Positions 13,459-13,866 of a stretch of 13,866 bases of DNA are shown piece after piece. This DNA comes from UMGS1696 sp963643035 (GTDB lineage: Bacteria; Bacillota; Clostridia; Oscillospirales; CAG-272), in assembly GCA_963643035.1 (NCBI GenBank), contig CAVIKO010000049.1, forward strand, positions 1 through 13,866, in the 5' to 3' direction. Every line of letters starts with the position of its first letter. Position 1 is the stretch's first letter. The translations under genes and the position numbers were made by a program. Under the pieces are notes generated by a model. It saw nothing but the letters and a program-made list of their open reading frames with translations. It was not told the origin of the DNA and made no database searches.

Positions 13459-13487
13459 ATTATATCACGTACACACGTGTTTCTCAA
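13459..13487 (-). promoter_or_regulatory. Promoter of the methyltransferase gene
   Basis: On the minus strand TTGAGA (13487-13482), a 17-nt spacer and TATAAT (13464-13459) give a start near 13452, about 50 nt before the ATG. Confidence 0.8.
13466..13479. promoter_or_regulatory. Operator candidate inside the methyltransferase promoter
   Basis: CACGT-ACAC-ACGTG is a perfect 5-bp-arm palindrome placed wholly between the -35 and -10 boxes, where a bound repressor would block RNA polymerase. The regulator is unknown. Confidence 0.4.
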
Positions 13488-13592
13488 TGTCTTCAACTGT
13501 TACACCCAAACCTTGGGAAATTTCCTGTCAAAGAAATTCTCCAGAGTGGGACGGATCGCTCCACTGTTCAGTTGCACATCATTTCCAATCTT

Positions 13593-13667
13593 TCATTGTT
13601 GACTTACTGCTGTTTTGACAACGACCATCGTTCCACCAATGAAATACAATGTTTTCTTTATCATCAT
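13593..13667 (-). pseudogene. Relic of a small P-loop kinase / AAA-type ATPase N-terminus
   Basis: The short frame starts at ATG 13667 and encodes 24 residues containing LYFIGGTMVVVKTAVSQQ, then stops. From memory, Clostridia carry small kinase-like proteins starting YFIGGTMGVGKTTVSQQLK. Here the Walker A loop is broken (GVGKTT reads VVVKTA) and translation stops before the rest. There is no Shine-Dalgarno site. In other frames downstream short protein-like pieces appear (for example QEISQGLGVTVEDIEKHV ending near 13470) but I could not join them to this family. Confidence 0.5.
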
Positions 13668-13690
13668 CACACAACAAGTTGGCTACTAAC

Positions 13691-13866
13691 CTATGCTCCT
13701 ATTAAGCTCTGGTCAAAAGCGAACAAAGCCTCATTGATGTCAAAGACGTTATAGTTCCCACGCTCCACAAAATACTCCACGATGATGTCAAACTTGTTGG
13801 AGTGGGAAAGTGCAAAGCCAGCCTTCATGAGCATATCCTTCATTTCCACAAGCGGCAGCTCAAGGG
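13691..13866 (-). CDS. C-terminal end of an unidentified protein (5' end outside window)
   Basis: The frame enters from the right edge and ends at a TAG (13691-13693), giving 57 residues. It shows LPLVEMKDMLMKAGFALSHS, then NKFDIIVEYFVERGNYNVFD and INEALFAFDQ. Balanced composition, with no internal stops and alternating hydrophobic residues, supports a real gene. The protein looks like a small alpha/beta or helical domain. I do not recognise the family. It lies upstream of the P-loop relic on the same strand, and no terminator is visible after it. Confidence 0.6.
   Translation of the reverse strand, partial: LELPLVEMKDMLMKAGFALSHSNKFDIIVEYFVERGNYNVFDINEALFAFDQSLIGA

Noticed and set aside
13302..13754. 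Plus-strand open frame of 150 residues
   Set aside because: It is antisense to the methyltransferase start, its promoter and the right-edge gene; composition is shadow-like and no ribosome binding site is present.
1..13866. CRISPR array, tRNA, rRNA or insertion sequence
   Set aside because: No regularly spaced repeats, cloverleaf-type segments, rRNA-like stretches or transposase genes were seen on reading both strands.

Overview
The window looks like chromosomal DNA of an anaerobic Clostridia-type Firmicute (Bacillota). Supporting this are strong AGGAGG-like ribosome binding sites, near-consensus TTGACA-17-TATAAT promoters, an O2-sensitive Hcp with its ferredoxin partner, and a relic of a Clostridia-type (EFR1-like) ferredoxin. 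Base composition is roughly balanced. No rRNA, tRNA, CRISPR array or intact mobile element was seen.

Left edge (1-1250, minus strand): a BlaI/MecI-type repressor overlaps by 4 bp a conserved Clostridia protein that runs off the window. That partner has a possible nuclease-like N-terminal half and a C-terminal helix-turn-helix-like segment; it is not a BlaR1 protease. The pair has its own promoter, with a palindrome over the likely start point.

Sugar operon (1340-5763, plus strand): a consensus promoter drives a ROK-type regulator, mannose-6-phosphate isomerase (manA), a single-domain GH29-like (alpha-L-fucosidase-like) protein and a xylose-isomerase-like TIM-barrel protein. A strong terminator closes the operon. 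No transporter or signal peptide is present, so the set probably acts on a glycoside or sugar phosphate in the cytoplasm. The substrate is unknown.

Middle (5828-7849, minus strand): a patatin-like phospholipase followed by a nucleoside-hydrolase-like protein, ended by a hairpin terminator. The 465-bp gap at 7850-8314 has no convincing gene but holds a perfect 15-bp palindrome and a 48-nt hairpin followed by six T.

Nitrosative-stress divergon (8315-11630): a Crp/Fnr-family regulator (HcpR-like by context) is divergent from a FrdX-like ferredoxin gene and hcp. One perfect-arm palindrome sits at about -41.5 of the ferredoxin/hcp promoter and just downstream of the regulator's own start point. 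This geometry suggests activation of the operon and autorepression.

Right part (11440-13866, minus strand): a SAM methyltransferase and a GNAT acetyltransferase are intact. They lie among decayed fragments: a GNAT N-terminus, the C-terminal iron-sulphur motif of an EFR1-like ferredoxin, an unidentified charged C-terminal tail, the broken P-loop of a small kinase, and a small ORF with an in-frame stop. The right edge carries the 3' end of an unidentified gene. This part looks like an accessory zone under erosion. I found no obvious new defence or mobile system. The best leads are the divergon operator, the repressor/nuclease-like pair and the hairpin element.
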